Assembly (NCBI GenBank): GCA_949825025.1
Contig: OX463779.1
Coordinates: 36,032,203-36,096,202 of the forward strand
Reading direction: 5' to 3'
Origin: Siphlonurus alternatus
Taxonomy: Eukaryota > Arthropoda > Insecta > Ephemeroptera > Siphlonuridae
Length of the DNA stretch: 64,000 nt
The notes beneath the pieces were generated by a model that searched no databases, was not told the origin of the DNA, and worked only from the letters and a program-made list of their open reading frames with translations. Below are positions 29,213 through 63,227 of the stretch, piece after piece (the stretch's first letter is position 1; every line of letters starts with the position of its first letter). Both the position numbers and the translations under genes were made by a program.

Positions 29213-31740
29213 TACAGCAGAAGGTCAAAAGAAAGTCAAAAAGATTGTGGAATTTAAGGTACAAACAAGTAATAACAACTAGAGGATGAGTTTAATTCTT
29301 GGTCAGAAAGTAAAGGAGATATAAATCTTTTGTGGGATTCGTATGTTAAAATATGTATGGAAGTACAAGAAAAATATGTACCAGCAAAATCAATTAATGT
29401 GAATAGTGACCCACCGTATTTTAATAAAGAGGTTAGAAGCTTAAAGAGGAAGTTGAGAAGAGACTATATTAAATATAAGAAAGGACTACCCTGACTCAAA
29501 GGCACAGTTGGGCACAGTTAGCTACCCAGTTCAATATTCATGTCTTTTTCCAATGTTATTTGAACTTGGCAGCCTAATTCATAATTCCCTTGTGGCTGGT
29601 CTCAAATGGGACGTACAGTTGAACCAAGTTGAAGTAACATGTGAATTTTGAGAGTGAACTGTAACAAAATGGGAGTCCCATTTAGTCCAACTGTGAAGGG
29701 CAACTGTGCCCAACTGCGCCCTACTGTGCCTTTTAGACAGGGTAGTTAGGAAAGGTAGAATGAAAGAGACGGAGATGGAACTCAATAATGCAAAGGATAG
29801 GGCGAGAAAAATTTTTATGAGCAAGATTTTTGATGAGAAAGATGTAGGTAGCAGCTGGGGAAGAATGTATAAACATATAAAAACTTTAAGAAAGGCAGGA
29901 AATGATATACCAGTGCTGAAAGATGCATTGGGAATATATGTTACGGAGTCGGAGAAAGCAAATGCGTGTTCAAAGCAATATGAGGCTGTGTTCCAGGCCA
30001 AAGTATTAGATACAGACAAGGGGAATGAGCAAAATAACGAGCAGGAGGAAGGTACAGCAAATAGTAGACATAAGATATTCAGGGTCAGATATAAAGATGT
30101 TAGAAGAGCAATAGTGTCATTGAAAAAAGGGAAGGCCCCGGGACCGGACGGAATTACAGCATCATTCCTAAAATTGTGTATTGATAAGCATTGTAAGTAC
30201 CAAATGCTTATTTTTGAGACGGTAATGAAACAAGGTAAAATGCCAGATGGGTGGAGAGAGGCGTGGGTTATTCCAATTTATAAGGGAGGAGCAAAAAGTG
30301 AAGTTAAAAACTACAGACCAGTAAGCCTTACATCAGTAGTTTCAAAAGTAATGGAGAAGATAGTAGTTAAGTACATGAGACTTAAGCTAGAACGGAAGGG
30401 ATATTTTTGCAAACAACAGCACGGATTTAGGGGGAATTATTCATGTGATACTCAGCTTCTGGGGCTAGTGCAGGACCTCGAGGAAGGCATTGATAAAGGA
30501 GAGGAAATACATGCAATATTTTTGGATTTCGAGAAAGCATTTGATAAGGTGCCACATAATATACTAGTGAATAAAATAAGAGAAGCGGTAGGTGAAGAAG
30601 GCTTAATTGATAAATTTTATAGAAGATTTTTTAACTGATAGAGTACAGAGAGTCAAGCTAGGGCAAACGTTGTCTGAGGTAGTGAAGGTTACTTCCGGAG
30701 TCCCTCAGGGTAGTGTGCTAGGGCCGCTACTTTTTATTATTTTTATTAATGATATTGTACAGAATTTGGAGTCGGAGATGAGGCTTTTTGCTGATGACAG
30801 CGTAATCTATAGGACAGTAAGTAATAAGCAGGAGGAGCAAATTCTACAAAAGGATCTGGAGACAGTGGGTATATGGATAGAAGCTAATAAAATGAAGCTT
30901 AATGTGGGAAAATGTAGTGTGGTTAAGTTCAACAAAAGAAGGGAGCAAAGTCAGGTTAAATATTTTATGGAGGGGGAAGAAATCAAATCAGAGGACAAAT
31001 ACAAATATCTGGGAGTAATGCTTCAGTGCAAACTTAATTGGGATGAACATATTAGGTATGTAACCGCAAAGAGCAGAAGGAATCTTGAGTTTGTAATGAG
31101 GAATCTTAAGGGGGCAGGCAGGACAGTAAGAGAAAAAGCATACAAGTCTCTGATTAGACCAATAATGGAATATGGATGTAATGCATGGGACCCGTATAGA
31201 GCAAAAGGGAAGAAAGAGATGGAAAAGATACAAAGACGAGCAGCAAGAAGGGTCTTAGAAAAGGGGAACTGGAGCTTTATCTGTGATAAAAACAAAATTT
31301 ATAAGGGAAGAGAGAGTGTGACTAGAATGATAGAGCAACTGGGATGGGAGGATCTGGAGGAAAGGAGGAAGCAAAGTAGACTGACAGCAATGTATAAAAT
31401 AACTAGGAACCAAAAGGGCTGGGAGGAGCTTAGCGATCGTACTGAGGAAGGGCGTTATAAAGGTAGGAGGGACCATGATTGGAAGCTGGAGTATAGGAGA
31501 AGCAAAAATGATGTGGGCAAGTATTCTTTTTTGAGAAGAACGGTGAGGGAGTGGAATTTGTTGGACTCTGGGCTTGTGGATGCTCGGAGTGTTGGTGAGT
31601 TCAGGGAGGGGCTGAGAGAGTCAGCCGCAAGCAAGCGAGCCACCGTGGTGGAATACCCACAATAGCCGCAAGCAGTGGTGTATGTATGTAATGTGTGTAC
31701 ACACTGCTATTTAAATCTTTAAATCTTTACATCATAGATG
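29213..31740 (+). mobile_element. 5'-truncated non-LTR retrotransposon (LINE copy 1), Jockey/CR1-like
   Basis: Begins in the endonuclease-RT linker (about 29291-29488, ending KYKKGL), is interrupted by a MITE at 29489-29742, and resumes with the reverse transcriptase: APGPDGITASFLKLC, YRPVSLTSVVSKVMEKIV, QHGFRGNYSCDTQLL, FLDFEKAFDKVPHN, GVPQGSVLGPLLF and the catalytic FADD at about 30787-30798. The reading frame shifts near 30605, where a short insertion splits it into 29706-30638 and 30607-31665. The C-terminal part reads through to a stop at 31663-31665. The 3' end lacks poly(A) and ends in short AATCTTT repeats near 31710-31730. It lies between GOT2 and HS2ST1 on the HS2ST1 strand. Not functional in its present state. 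Confidence 0.93.
29489..29742. mobile_element. MITE nested in LINE copy 1 (TA target)
   Basis: 254 bp with inverted termini: CCCTGACTCAAAGGCACAG at the left and the complement of CCCTGTCTAAAAGGCACAG at the right, flanked by TA on both sides. Reading the LINE across one TA restores an open frame, which confirms the boundaries. The TA target fits a Tc1/mariner-type transposase supplied elsewhere. Confidence 0.85.
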
Positions 31741-31986
31741 TCACTTTTCATTCAGTTCCTCCCACTTTACAGTTTACACAAAGAAAAGCAAGAAGCAAGG
31801 ATCGAATTTTAGTTTATTTTCTCAAATTAAAATTAGTTTTATATAAAAATGTAATATAAAATGTTGAAAATCTTTATAAATAATTACTTTTTATTTGTAT
31901 AATATGGTTTATTTAATTTTAATAAAGTCGTAACGTCGTAACATCAATTTTTAATTTATATTTTAATCAAATCATCATCATCATCA

Positions 31987-31994
31987 TGACGTCA
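31987..31994. promoter_or_regulatory. CRE-type TGACGTCA upstream of HS2ST1
   Basis: A full palindromic CREB/ATF site lies 112 bases before the HS2ST1 ATG, after a short (ATC)n run. The surrounding 31740-32105 is otherwise AT-rich, with no gene seen. A promoter role is plausible but unproven, since many MITEs in this window carry the same octamer. Confidence 0.35.
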
Positions 31995-32105
31995 TTTTCA
32001 AACTCAGCTGATGTGAAAAACAAGATGATGGAAACGTCAACAAGTTTGCTCAAGGAAAGAGCAATTTTTTAATTTATATGGTGTTTAACGAATGTGACAG
32101 AAAAT

Positions 32106-35100
32106 ATGGGGGTGGCTTGGCTGCCACGCTCGATAGCAGCTCGCTCTTGGCTGCTGCTTTTACTCGCCGGAGTTGCAGGGGTGGCGATATTCTTCTTGCA
32201 TTTTGAATCTCACGTCCATCGGCTGGAACATGGTGAGAGAAATTTAGGTAACGTATTTTTTGTATTTATTATGAACTGCAGGGAAAAAAATTCCACATTA
32301 GTGGATAGAAACTTTTGGAAAAGCAACATTGACTGTAGAATTAAGGTTTCCAGCAGCTTCTGGCCTCTAATTTTGCTGAATCTTCAGATCTATCATGCAC
32401 ACTGCATACAGGTCCTTTCATATAAGATGCCTTCGAGAAATATAAAAGGGTACTCCCAGAGTAACATGAAAATCCCTCTCTTGTGATTGGCTGCTACAGT
32501 TGCATCATAACACAGCGTAAACCACAACTCCGACATATGTGTGCTCCCCTCAGTCCCCCCAACACTTGAAGCTTCAGCCAGCGTCTTCAACTATGACTTC
32601 AACAGGAGGCGGGGCTTGCCTAACCTATCCTCCCAAGCCACCAGAAAGGGGGCCTGAGGCCACTTTTTGTATACCCTCTGTGTTAAAATCAAATGGGCTA
32701 CTCAGGGATCCCTGACCAGCCTTATGGTCAGTCCGAGCCTGCTTGTCTTACAAGAGAGGCTGCTCTGTTAGACACAGTATGCTTACATCTAGAAGAGAGG
32801 AAACAAAAAGCATTTGTTGAAATGGGAGTGATCACTCAAACTGCTTTCTCTCAAATTTTATTGAAATTGATGAATAAAATTTCAGAGAAAGCAGTTTGAG
32901 TGGTCACTTCCATTTCATCAAACACTTATTGTATTTTCTCACAGTCTTTTCCCCAAGCAACCACCAACCAATGAACTCAAAGAGGTCCAACTAATTGTAA
33001 ATTATCTGCACATTAATAGTAAACTTATAAACACTGAGTGAGTGAATGCTAGAGTATCCACCAAGCTTTCGCTCGCCGAGTTTCATCTGGGAGGAAATAA
33101 CAACACAGCAGTACCGTAGAGTCATGATTGGCCTCACTAATTCACACAAGAGACTGATTGTTTGAATTAGTTGTCTGAACAATTTGCCTGCATGGGTTAA
33201 TGTTTTTCAAACCTACAGTACAGTATAATATAAATATATTCATAGTAGTGATTTTAAAGATTTAGGGAGCAAAATGCATGTCATAAATACACATGGATTT
33301 TAATAGAATTTGATCACTTCTGCCTTGTGCAGTGCTCCTAAAAATCTTAATATGCAATGCTATTCTAATTAAGTCTTTGGCGTTGAGTATAACTTAATTG
33401 CTTTTTCTATGTATGTTGCAGAGATTGCACTACAGCATATCCAGCTGTCAGAAGAGCATTACTTTAAACCTGACTCGTCACTACCTAGTTCGGTGGAAAA
33501 AGAATTGGTTGTGATTTACAATCGAGTACCGAAGACTGGCTCAACCAGCTTCGTGGGCGTGGCTTACGACCTATGTAGAGCCAACGGCTTTCATGTCCTG
33601 CATGTTAATGTTTCAGCCAACATGCACGTCCTTACCCTACCTAATCAGGTATGTTGTACAGCAAGAAATCACACACTATTTTATAACCTGTGGTGTTTTA
33701 GCAATAGGTGTTATCTCTAAAATACTGTAATAAGCTTTGCTTGCTTTACCTGCCACCAGGGCTAATCCTCTATTGAACCAGGTATAGTCACTCCCAACCG
33801 TTGCAAAAAAATATTTGATTGTTGAAATTTATAAGAAATTTAATCTATTAATGAATTATATGCCAAGGGAGATTTTACTTGACTTGATCCTTATATTATA
33901 TATGTATTTTATTTATGTATATTACACTATATGTATTGTATTTATGTACTGTATTCTTTTAGTTTTAGTTGCTTCTAACAACTACTGACAACTGTTTGTG
34001 TTAATTATTTATTCCAAGTTCTATGTATAATTTTATATGTACACCTTTTGTGTTTAATAAACAAGTATTAAGTTTGTAAACAAAAAGCAAAAAATCCCTT
34101 TTTAACCAATAGGAAGGCGTTTCAGCAAAAAGGGTCATTTCTAAGCCAATCAGAATTCAGAATTTGACCTCCATAAGCCAGAAGGGAGTAACCACACTCC
34201 CTATCAATAGAGGGTTAGCCCTGACTGCCACCTGCTAATTTTATTTAAGGGTAGATAGCACCTTTTATGAAGGCACCACCGCAATATTAAGTTCTGAAAT
34301 CTTACAGTATAAAAATTTTATTCTTAGCTGCTAATACAATAATTAAATCCAATCCTTAAATACTACTGTAGTATATTTTGATAGCCTGCTCTGATTCATT
34401 CATTCATTCATTCATTCATTCATTCATTCATTCATTCATTCATTCATTCATTCATTCATTCATTCATTCATTCATTCATTCATTCATTCATTCATTCATT
34501 CATTCATTCATTTATTAATTCATTAATTCATTTATTTATTTATTCATTTGTTTATTTACCAGCTGTTACATTGTGACTACATATACTGTAATTAGATTTG
34601 TTCAGATTGTTGTTCTGATTTGTTATGGCAATACTCAAAGAAATTACTGTACTGAGAATATAACATGTGATTATAGGTCTAACAAAATTTTCAACTTTCA
34701 GGGTCGATTTGTTCAAAATGTTTCTCGCTGGGATTCAGTTAAACCAGCGTTTTACCATGGGCACATGGCATACGTAGATTTTAATAGGTAAGTTAATTTT
34801 ATGTTATAAAGTAGTTTATGAGGTTTTTCAAAGATCTTCGTAATTAAAGACTATTTCAGTTATTAAGTTTATAACATGATTATAAAATTTAATTTGTGCA
34901 ATAAGAAATAAACTTAATTCACCTATTTAGTACTTCTCAAACATTAAGTCTACATATAATGTGTTGCAGGTTTGGTTCGCCCATTCAGCCCATCTACATC
35001 AACCTCGTGAGGCGGCCCCTAGATCGCCTCATTTCTTATTACTATTTCCTGCGTCATGGCGATGACTTCCGTCCTCATCTTGTCCGCCGCAAACACGGAG

Positions 35101-37472
35101 ATAAAATGGTAATTATTAGGGTCCGGAGGGCCGGATTTCCATTTCATTAAAGTGTGATTTCCAGCACTGGATCCAGTCAATTTTTTTCCCAAAAACAGTT
35201 ATCAAATTTCTCAAAAAAAGTGGATAACAGTCCACTCTCCGTTTCCAGCAAAATCCAGTTTACTTAATATTTTATCTTTTCCGGTCTTTTTACCATTAAG
35301 ACCAAAAATATAATTGCCATGAATGCTTCTCATATAAAAAATTCTGGAAATAGATTTCAATAAAGTACCATTGTTTACAGTAAAGAAAATTTGAGAGAAA
35401 TACCATCAGTGTTGTGTCAGGATGGGGCCAAGAAAAATATTTAGGCAAAATATTAAAGTCAATTTTCATCATGAAAATCTCGCTTTTATTAGACAAAACT
35501 GTGTTTCCAGTTTTAAAAAGTTTTGAAAAACTTAAAAAACTGAAACAGTTCTCACTTTTTAAAAGCAGTTTTTCCCCGTTTTTTTTTTTTTTTTTTATTT
35601 ATTATTTTTGGCAATGAAACGTCATACTTTGTGAAAATTTGAAGTCAGAATCAATGTAGCATACATATTTGTAAAACTGGGAAAGCTGGAGATCCGGCCC
35701 CTAGTAATTATCCAAAAAACTATCCATTTTTATATGCAAGTTTACTATACATCCTGCTGATAAATTTTCCAGACCATACAATCACTGTCAAAATGTATGA
35801 ATTTGTTAAGCTATTCTTCAATCTAGATTTGGAACCATTGTTATATCGCCATTTTCTGCCATCTGAAAAGAGTTTGTGGAGGTTGTCTATGAAATGTGAA
35901 ACAGTGTTGTTATATTCAGGAGTCCCCTTTCTAAAATTTTGTTTTCAACATGGGCAGTATAGAAAATTTTCCCACTCCTTTTAATTTTTTAACATTGATC
36001 TTACGAGTCTACTAGACTCTTAAATTTGATATTTTTATTTTTTCTGCATCAATGACTAGTCAGATCCCAAAGTTTAAGAGCTAAATATAATATTCTACCA
36101 AAGGCACTGATGTGGTCTACAAAGTCTAATGAAAGGAAATAGAAGAAGAGATAAATAAAATTAAAATTATTTTTTAATTTAATTCCTTGAAATAATCACA
36201 CGCAAATTGTATAGCAATGTTAAAATCTTCATGTGTTATTTGTAGACATTCGACGAGTGTGTGGAGCAGCGACAAGCAGACTGCGACCCAGAAAACATGT
36301 GGCTGCAGATTCCATTCTTCTGCGGTCATGCGCCTGCCTGCTGGGAACCGGGTAATTCTTGGGCCCTGGAAGAAGCCAAGAGACACCTGCTGGAGAAGTA
36401 CATGCTGGTGGGTGTGACTGAGCAGCTGACAGAATTCATCAGCCTGCTAGAGCTCATGCTGCCCTCTATGTTTGACGGAGCCTCACATCACTTCGCATCA
36501 AGTGAGTTACAAACAAGGATTTTGTGTATAAACTCTAGATAGGTGATGGTGCTGCCGTCGGTGAGGCACAGTCGTGAGGAGAAAGTGGGTGGCGGTTACA
36601 ACAGTAACCAATGGGATGTCCGCCATCTTACGTTGGAGAACTTCCATACAATTTACAATGCAGAAGGTTGCGCTCGACCGCCATCTTACGTTGGAGATTT
36701 GGAGTCGCTCTAATGCTATTGGTATAGGAATATCCTATCCAGAGGTTATATATAAAAAAATCCTTGGTTACAATTACATAGTTTACCTTAAACATTCTTG
36801 ATTAAAGTTTGGTTTCCATGTTTGTCTTTTATTTTGTATGAAAAATTTATTTACATTTTTTTATTCAATTTCCTTCCAATTTTTTTTAAAGCAGTCAAGC
36901 TTACAGTCTAACAAGTAAGAGTTTACGGCTAATTTTTTTCGGAACTTCCGTATTTTCTACTGATTTTTGTCTCCAATCGTGGGCTAAATAAAAGCGGGAC
37001 TACACGATTTATGCCACTTCCGGAAATTTTCAGACATAAACTCGTGCTTGTTTGACTGTATCTTAAGTAAAAAGAAAAAGTTGTAAGACATGAAATTACG
37101 TTGATTAGAAAATTAAGATAGGTTGTGTTCCTTAATTGTTATTATTTAACATGCTTCAGCTTATTTAACAATTTTATTACTCTTACAATTTTTCATTATA
37201 AGTGATTAAGGAGGCTTTTAGATTGCATTGATAAACTTACTGACATTGCTATCTTTTTAGGCAGCCGGTCTCACCTTCGACGCACCAGTCAGAAACTTCT
37301 GCCCTCGCCCTCCACGGTGAGGGTGATTGAGCAGTCTCAAGTGTGGAAGATGGAGAACGAGTTCTATGAGTACGCACTTGCTCAGTTCCGCTTTGCCTTG
37401 CGTAAGGTACAAGCTCCTGGTCAGCAAGGGGTCCAACAGACCTTCTTTTATGAGAAAATTAGGCCCAAGTAG
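32106..37472 (+). CDS. HS2ST1: Heparan sulfate 2-O-sulfotransferase 1 (HS2ST1), 6 exons
   Basis: Transfers sulfate from PAPS to C2 of iduronate or glucuronate in heparan sulfate in the Golgi. Exons 32106-32232, 33422-33648, 34702-34787, 34970-35108, 36246-36501 and 37261-37472 join in phase to 348 aa (vertebrate enzymes about 356). Residues about 14-29 form the type II membrane anchor ([16 protein letters not shown]), followed by a short coiled stem. The PAPS 5'-phosphosulfate loop is RVPKTGSTS (77-85, Lys80). The catalytic histidines are in FYHGH (His137, His139). Further conserved blocks are [30 protein letters not shown] sequence in exon 5, and [13 protein letters not shown] near the C terminus. 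The ATG at 32106 immediately precedes the anchor; an in-frame GTG at 32094 is not favoured. Intron 4 carries a MITE only 8 bases from the splice donor. The Drosophila relatives are Hs2st and pipe; similarity here favours Hs2st. Confidence 0.97.
32803..32935. mobile_element. Palindromic MITE in HS2ST1 intron 1
   Basis: Arms with GATCACTCAAACTGCTTTCT and AGAAAGCAGTTTGAGTGGTC face each other around a 25-base AT-rich loop. About 130 bp. Confidence 0.8.
33757..34223. mobile_element. hAT-like MITE in HS2ST1 intron 2 with 8-bp target duplication
   Basis: CAGGGCTAATCCTCTATTGA at the left and the complement of CAGGGCTAACCCTCTATTGA at the right. The flanking 8-mers CCTGCCAC (33749-33756) and ACTGCCAC (34224-34231) agree at 7 of 8 positions. 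467 bp, no transposase. Confidence 0.85.
34398..34511 (+). repeat. (CATT)n tetranucleotide microsatellite
   Basis: About 28 copies of CATT in HS2ST1 intron 2, with degenerate copies continuing to about 34555. Confidence 0.97.
35117..35703. mobile_element. MITE in HS2ST1 intron 4 next to the splice donor
   Basis: Left AGGGTCCGGAGGGCCGGATT and right complement of AGGGGCCGGATCTCCAG. It begins 8 bases after the last base of exon 4 (35108). The interior is AT-rich with poly(T) at 35579-35596. Confidence 0.7.
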
Positions 37473-39600
37473 ATCCATAGTTATGAATTGTGACCATGAG
37501 TAAATTCTCCAAGGAATTGAGAGGTGCCGACAACTACTTCCAAAAGAAATATTTTAATGATTTATTTTTTTCTTTCATATTTTTTTCCAAAAAAATATAT
37601 GACCAGTGATTGCTAATTAGCATTTTTTTTTTAAACCGTGAGACAAAGCTCAACATTTGTATGTTTCTAATTTGCCACGTCTAGTATTTTAAAATTTTTA
37701 CTGAAATATTTTTATGTCTAATAAGGTAGAGGGGTTGATTATACTAATATACTAATAATATAGTATATAATTATTGGTAGTGTTCAAAATCATTATCTTG
37801 TGACATGCAGTCACTAAATATATTGTTACTGTACTCAAAATGTTAAAATCTATAATTTATGTATAATTATCTTTAATAGCATTTTGGTGCTAAATAACGT
37901 ACCCAGTAATAGCATAAGTACTGGCATTAAAAGCATCATTGAAATATTTGTTATCTCTAAATAATTATGTAATGATATACTGATGTATCCCTCTACTTTA
38001 AAACAAGCAAACATGATTTTTAGAAGGCAAACTATTTTTGTTTTTAAGATAATGTAGATTTACAGATTATTCCTTTTAATATTTTTTAATCTCCATGTTT
38101 TGTGTAAACTGTACATAGGTATGTTCATGAACTTGCACAATTCTTACTTTCTGCACTTGTTCCTAAGTAAATATAGTGCAAAATGTGAATATTTTTCAGG
38201 GTTTACGAACAAACCTTTTATACATACGTTTTACTTTTAAACTCAATTGCTTAACTTATTAAATATTTATTTACTTCTTGTACTGCCTATTCTTAAATTA
38301 CTGGTATATTATTTTCATATACACAATAGAAATAAAATTGCTGAATTTTACTCCACTATGTTGGAGCTGTTTGTTGTTAATTGTTATTATAAAAATGTTA
38401 TAACAATATCCATTCCATTGAGAATCTGCTTGAATGCTTTTGTTGACTGATTTGCAGTAGTTTACATATACATATTAAGGGGCATTCACAAAGTCTTAAG
38501 GCCACATTTAAGGCTCAATAATTTAAAGCTTGATTTTAGATGTGTTTTTTAGACCCAAAATTTCTGGTCTTAAATTATTGAGCCTTAAATGTGGCCTTAA
38601 GGCTTTGTGAATGCCCCTTATTATCAATTATAATTCACAACTGTTTAATTGCTTCAATTTTTGTTAGTACTATGTTAGTTAATTTCTATATTATCAAAGT
38701 ACCTCTGGCTTAAGTTTTATAATCATCTAATATGTACTGGTGATGCTAGTAGCTATTAATGCTGTACATTTCATTCTAACTTTCTGTTTTAATTCTTAAT
38801 AAAATTAATGTTATCGCTGTCTCTTTATATTTTGTATTATACTGTGTGAATGTAAGTAGAGAGTTAGGTTATTTATAGACAAGCATTCAATGTTTGAGAT
38901 TCTCTCTAACTATCTTCCATGCTTAACTTGCCTAGATATGTTATGTGCTACATTTGTTGTGGCGAATGTATATGAAGGAGCAAACAAAATTGTTATCTGA
39001 TTCTTTTAAGTTTTTTTCAAGTTTAGAAACTATTTTTAAGCTCAACTAAATGCCATGATAATATGGATCACAATTCACTTTTACAAGAGCTCAATAAATA
39101 TTTTTGCAATTGTCTTTTGATGGCAAGTTATAAGAATTATAATGTGTATTTTAAATAGTTCTAAAACTTGGAGAAACTTAAAAAAAATAGTACACATATT
39201 TTTTTTTCTCTCTCTCTTTCTTCATTTAGTAAAAAAAAAAAAAAATTAAAATGCCAGATGCTCCATTCCATGCTCTTATTGTAATAAAAATTTCCCTAAA
39301 CAAAAAATATCAGCATAAATATATTACACTGTTAACTGCTGTATGTAGTGTTAATCGTCACTATACGAGTTTGTGGCAAGGTGTGATGAGGGATTTTTTT
39401 AAGGCAATCTGAGTCGATAATGATTATGCAAAGTATTGAGTGAAGTGCCATAATTTTACCTGCTGCATGACTACACATTCACCAAGCACTCTTTATGAGG
39501 TTGTGTTTCTGACTTTTTATTAGCTTATAATTCTTGCACTTGTTGTATGTTTTAATAAAGTCTCAAATAGAATATTTTTTATGCAGATAGTAATTCTTGT
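37473..39600 (+). other. HS2ST1 3' UTR region with candidate poly(A) signals
   Basis: AT-rich non-coding sequence after the HS2ST1 stop. AATAAA hexamers occur at 38798-38803 and 39554-39559. A 148-bp palindrome lies at 38475-38622. On the minus strand AATAAA at 39603-39608 could serve VPS52, so the two convergent 3' ends may meet here. No ORF in this interval looks genuine. Confidence 0.5.
38475..38622. mobile_element. Palindromic MITE in the HS2ST1 3' region
   Basis: TTAAGGGGCATTCACAAAG at the left and CTTTGTGAATGCCCCTTA at the right, with inner TTAAGGCCACATTTAAGGCT arms. About 148 bp. If HS2ST1 uses the 39554 poly(A) signal, this forms a long stem in the mRNA. Confidence 0.82.
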
Positions 39601-40176
39601 TTTTTATTAAACATCCCTTGCAGAGTTAATCACCATAAAAAAGATATTCAAAACTTATATTTCCAATTAAGTGTCATGTTATCTTGCCCCTGAGTTTAGG
39701 CAACTTGTTCAGCATCGAAACATAACAGGTGTATATAATTATGCAACAGGGGCATAGATGCATTTAAAATTCTAGATAATTAAGAATAATGAAATTATGA
39801 AAAGGATGTTGTGGAATAACATATACAATTAAGGTATTATCTTCAGAATATTTAGTATGTACAGTACTATATATTATTTAAACATAAATTAAGGAAAAAA
39901 GTAACAATTTACATATAAAATACAATATTATATTCAGAACCTTTAAATTATATAATACATTCAGACGCTTATATTATATATATACATGGCCAGAATTCGA
40001 TAAAATATATTAAAATACCATATTATGGACTTGGGAGGCTTCAGGCAAGTAATTAAATGTCTAAATAATGCTGGCTGATATCAACTTGATAATGCTAGCA
40101 AATTTGTTGGTTTAATTTTTTATATTCCTTGTGGACAAAGATATGCTTGTCATCTTGGAAAATTTTCCGCTTGCAG

Positions 40177-40231
40177 CCTTGTTAATCACCATGCCCTGTG
40201 TTATTCTTACAGGGCATGATGATTAACAAGG
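40177..40231. repeat. Near-perfect hairpin between the convergent VPS52 and HS2ST1 3' ends
   Basis: Two 23-base arms (40177-40199 and 40209-40231) differ by one base and enclose a 9-base loop; weaker complementarity extends outward. It is either a short foldback element or a stem that could form in either 3' transcript. Confidence 0.7.
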
Positions 40232-40723
40232 TCGCAAAGGGAAATTTTTGCAAGACAACCGTACTTGGACAAAACGTGCTTACTTGTTTTAATTTTTTAA
40301 GGAATTAAAAAATGCCTACAAAATGTAGTTGCAAGGTGCAGTGCTGATATGCTTATTAAATTATAATTGGTTTAATTAACAAGTCAACATAGACAATAAC
40401 TTTAAAGAGTAATTCATTTTAAAGGTGTCAATGGAGGGGCAAAAAAAAATAAATAAATAAATAAATAAAAAAATAAACAAACAAAAACATTACAATATTT
40501 TAAGCCCTCTAGATCTAAATTTGAGATAAAAAAAATACTTCATGCAGGCTATCCATAAACCTATCATTACTAGAGTAAATTATAAATTATCAAAATATAT
40601 ATCTTAATAAATTAAATAAAAAATAGAATAACAGACTGACTCTATAGACACTAAAAAAATTTGCAACAAAACTGCCTTATAACCTTAGTGAATATTCAAT
40701 AAATATACAGTGGAATGTGCAGT

Positions 40724-62576
<21,853 letters not shown>

Positions 62577-62605
62577 TACACTAGATGTTGTGGGAGATGT
62601 TGAGA

Positions 62606-63227
62606 CTACAAACGATATAAAAAAGTTTATAAAAATGAATCTGCACCACAAAAACACCTTCGAAGGCCCGAAGATTAATGCGGTCCAATATTAACTCTAT
62701 GGGTCCAATGCAAAATAACTCTATAGAGTTATTTTGGGTCCAATGCGGAAGTGGGATGTGGGCGCTATTATTCAGCTCAGCTGTTAACTGTTGACGTTTC
62801 TTCTTTCTTCCGATTCCTAGAGATTCTTTTTTTTCCCAACTACACGGCTCTTTTGCGAATTTAATTCCAAAAAATTTAACATAGAGATGATAAAATTATG
62901 TATTTTTCAAAAAATGTAAGACAGTTTTCTTTATTTAATTGCATTATATAACTTAATTAATACTGACAAGATAATTTGGTTGAAAAAAATTAAGTCATTC
63001 AAATTTACGCGGTAAAGTTGAAATGACGATTGCTGAGCGCAAGGCAAACTGCGCATGCGCATTGTGACAAAAAAGACGCGGCAGAAGTGGGAGAACGGAC
63101 AGAAAAAGTATCTCGCGCTCTCAGTCGTTGGTGAATTCTCTGTCCAGATTTGCATCCTGAAATAGCATTCACGACTTAAAAGTTTCTATTATTTCCGAAA
63201 AATAAAAAGCTAAAATCACTTGCAATA
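62606..63227. promoter_or_regulatory. Shared head-to-head promoter region of VPS52 and the SYCP3-like gene
   Basis: This interval separates divergently transcribed genes. It holds three CCAAT motifs at about 62673-62745, a perfect 24-bp palindrome at 62712-62735 and an NRF1-type palindrome at 63050-63061. No TATA box is evident on either side. A bidirectional promoter is inferred from the arrangement. Confidence 0.6.
63050..63061. promoter_or_regulatory. NRF1-type binding site TGCGCATGCGCA
   Basis: A perfect match to the palindromic consensus YGCGCAYGCGCR, 167 bases before the SYCP3-like ATG and 474 bases from the VPS52 start. NRF1 sites are common in TATA-less bidirectional promoters of housekeeping and germline genes. 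Function here is inferred from motif and position only. Confidence 0.5.

Noticed and set aside
29579..30019. 146-codon minus-strand ORF
   Set aside because: Antisense shadow of LINE copy 1 and its MITE.
62931..63155. 74-codon minus-strand ORF upstream of VPS52 as a further N-terminal exon
   Set aside because: The only nearby donor-like site (CGC|GTAAAT) leaves a phase that does not match the acceptor at 62606, and the peptide does not resemble VPS52.
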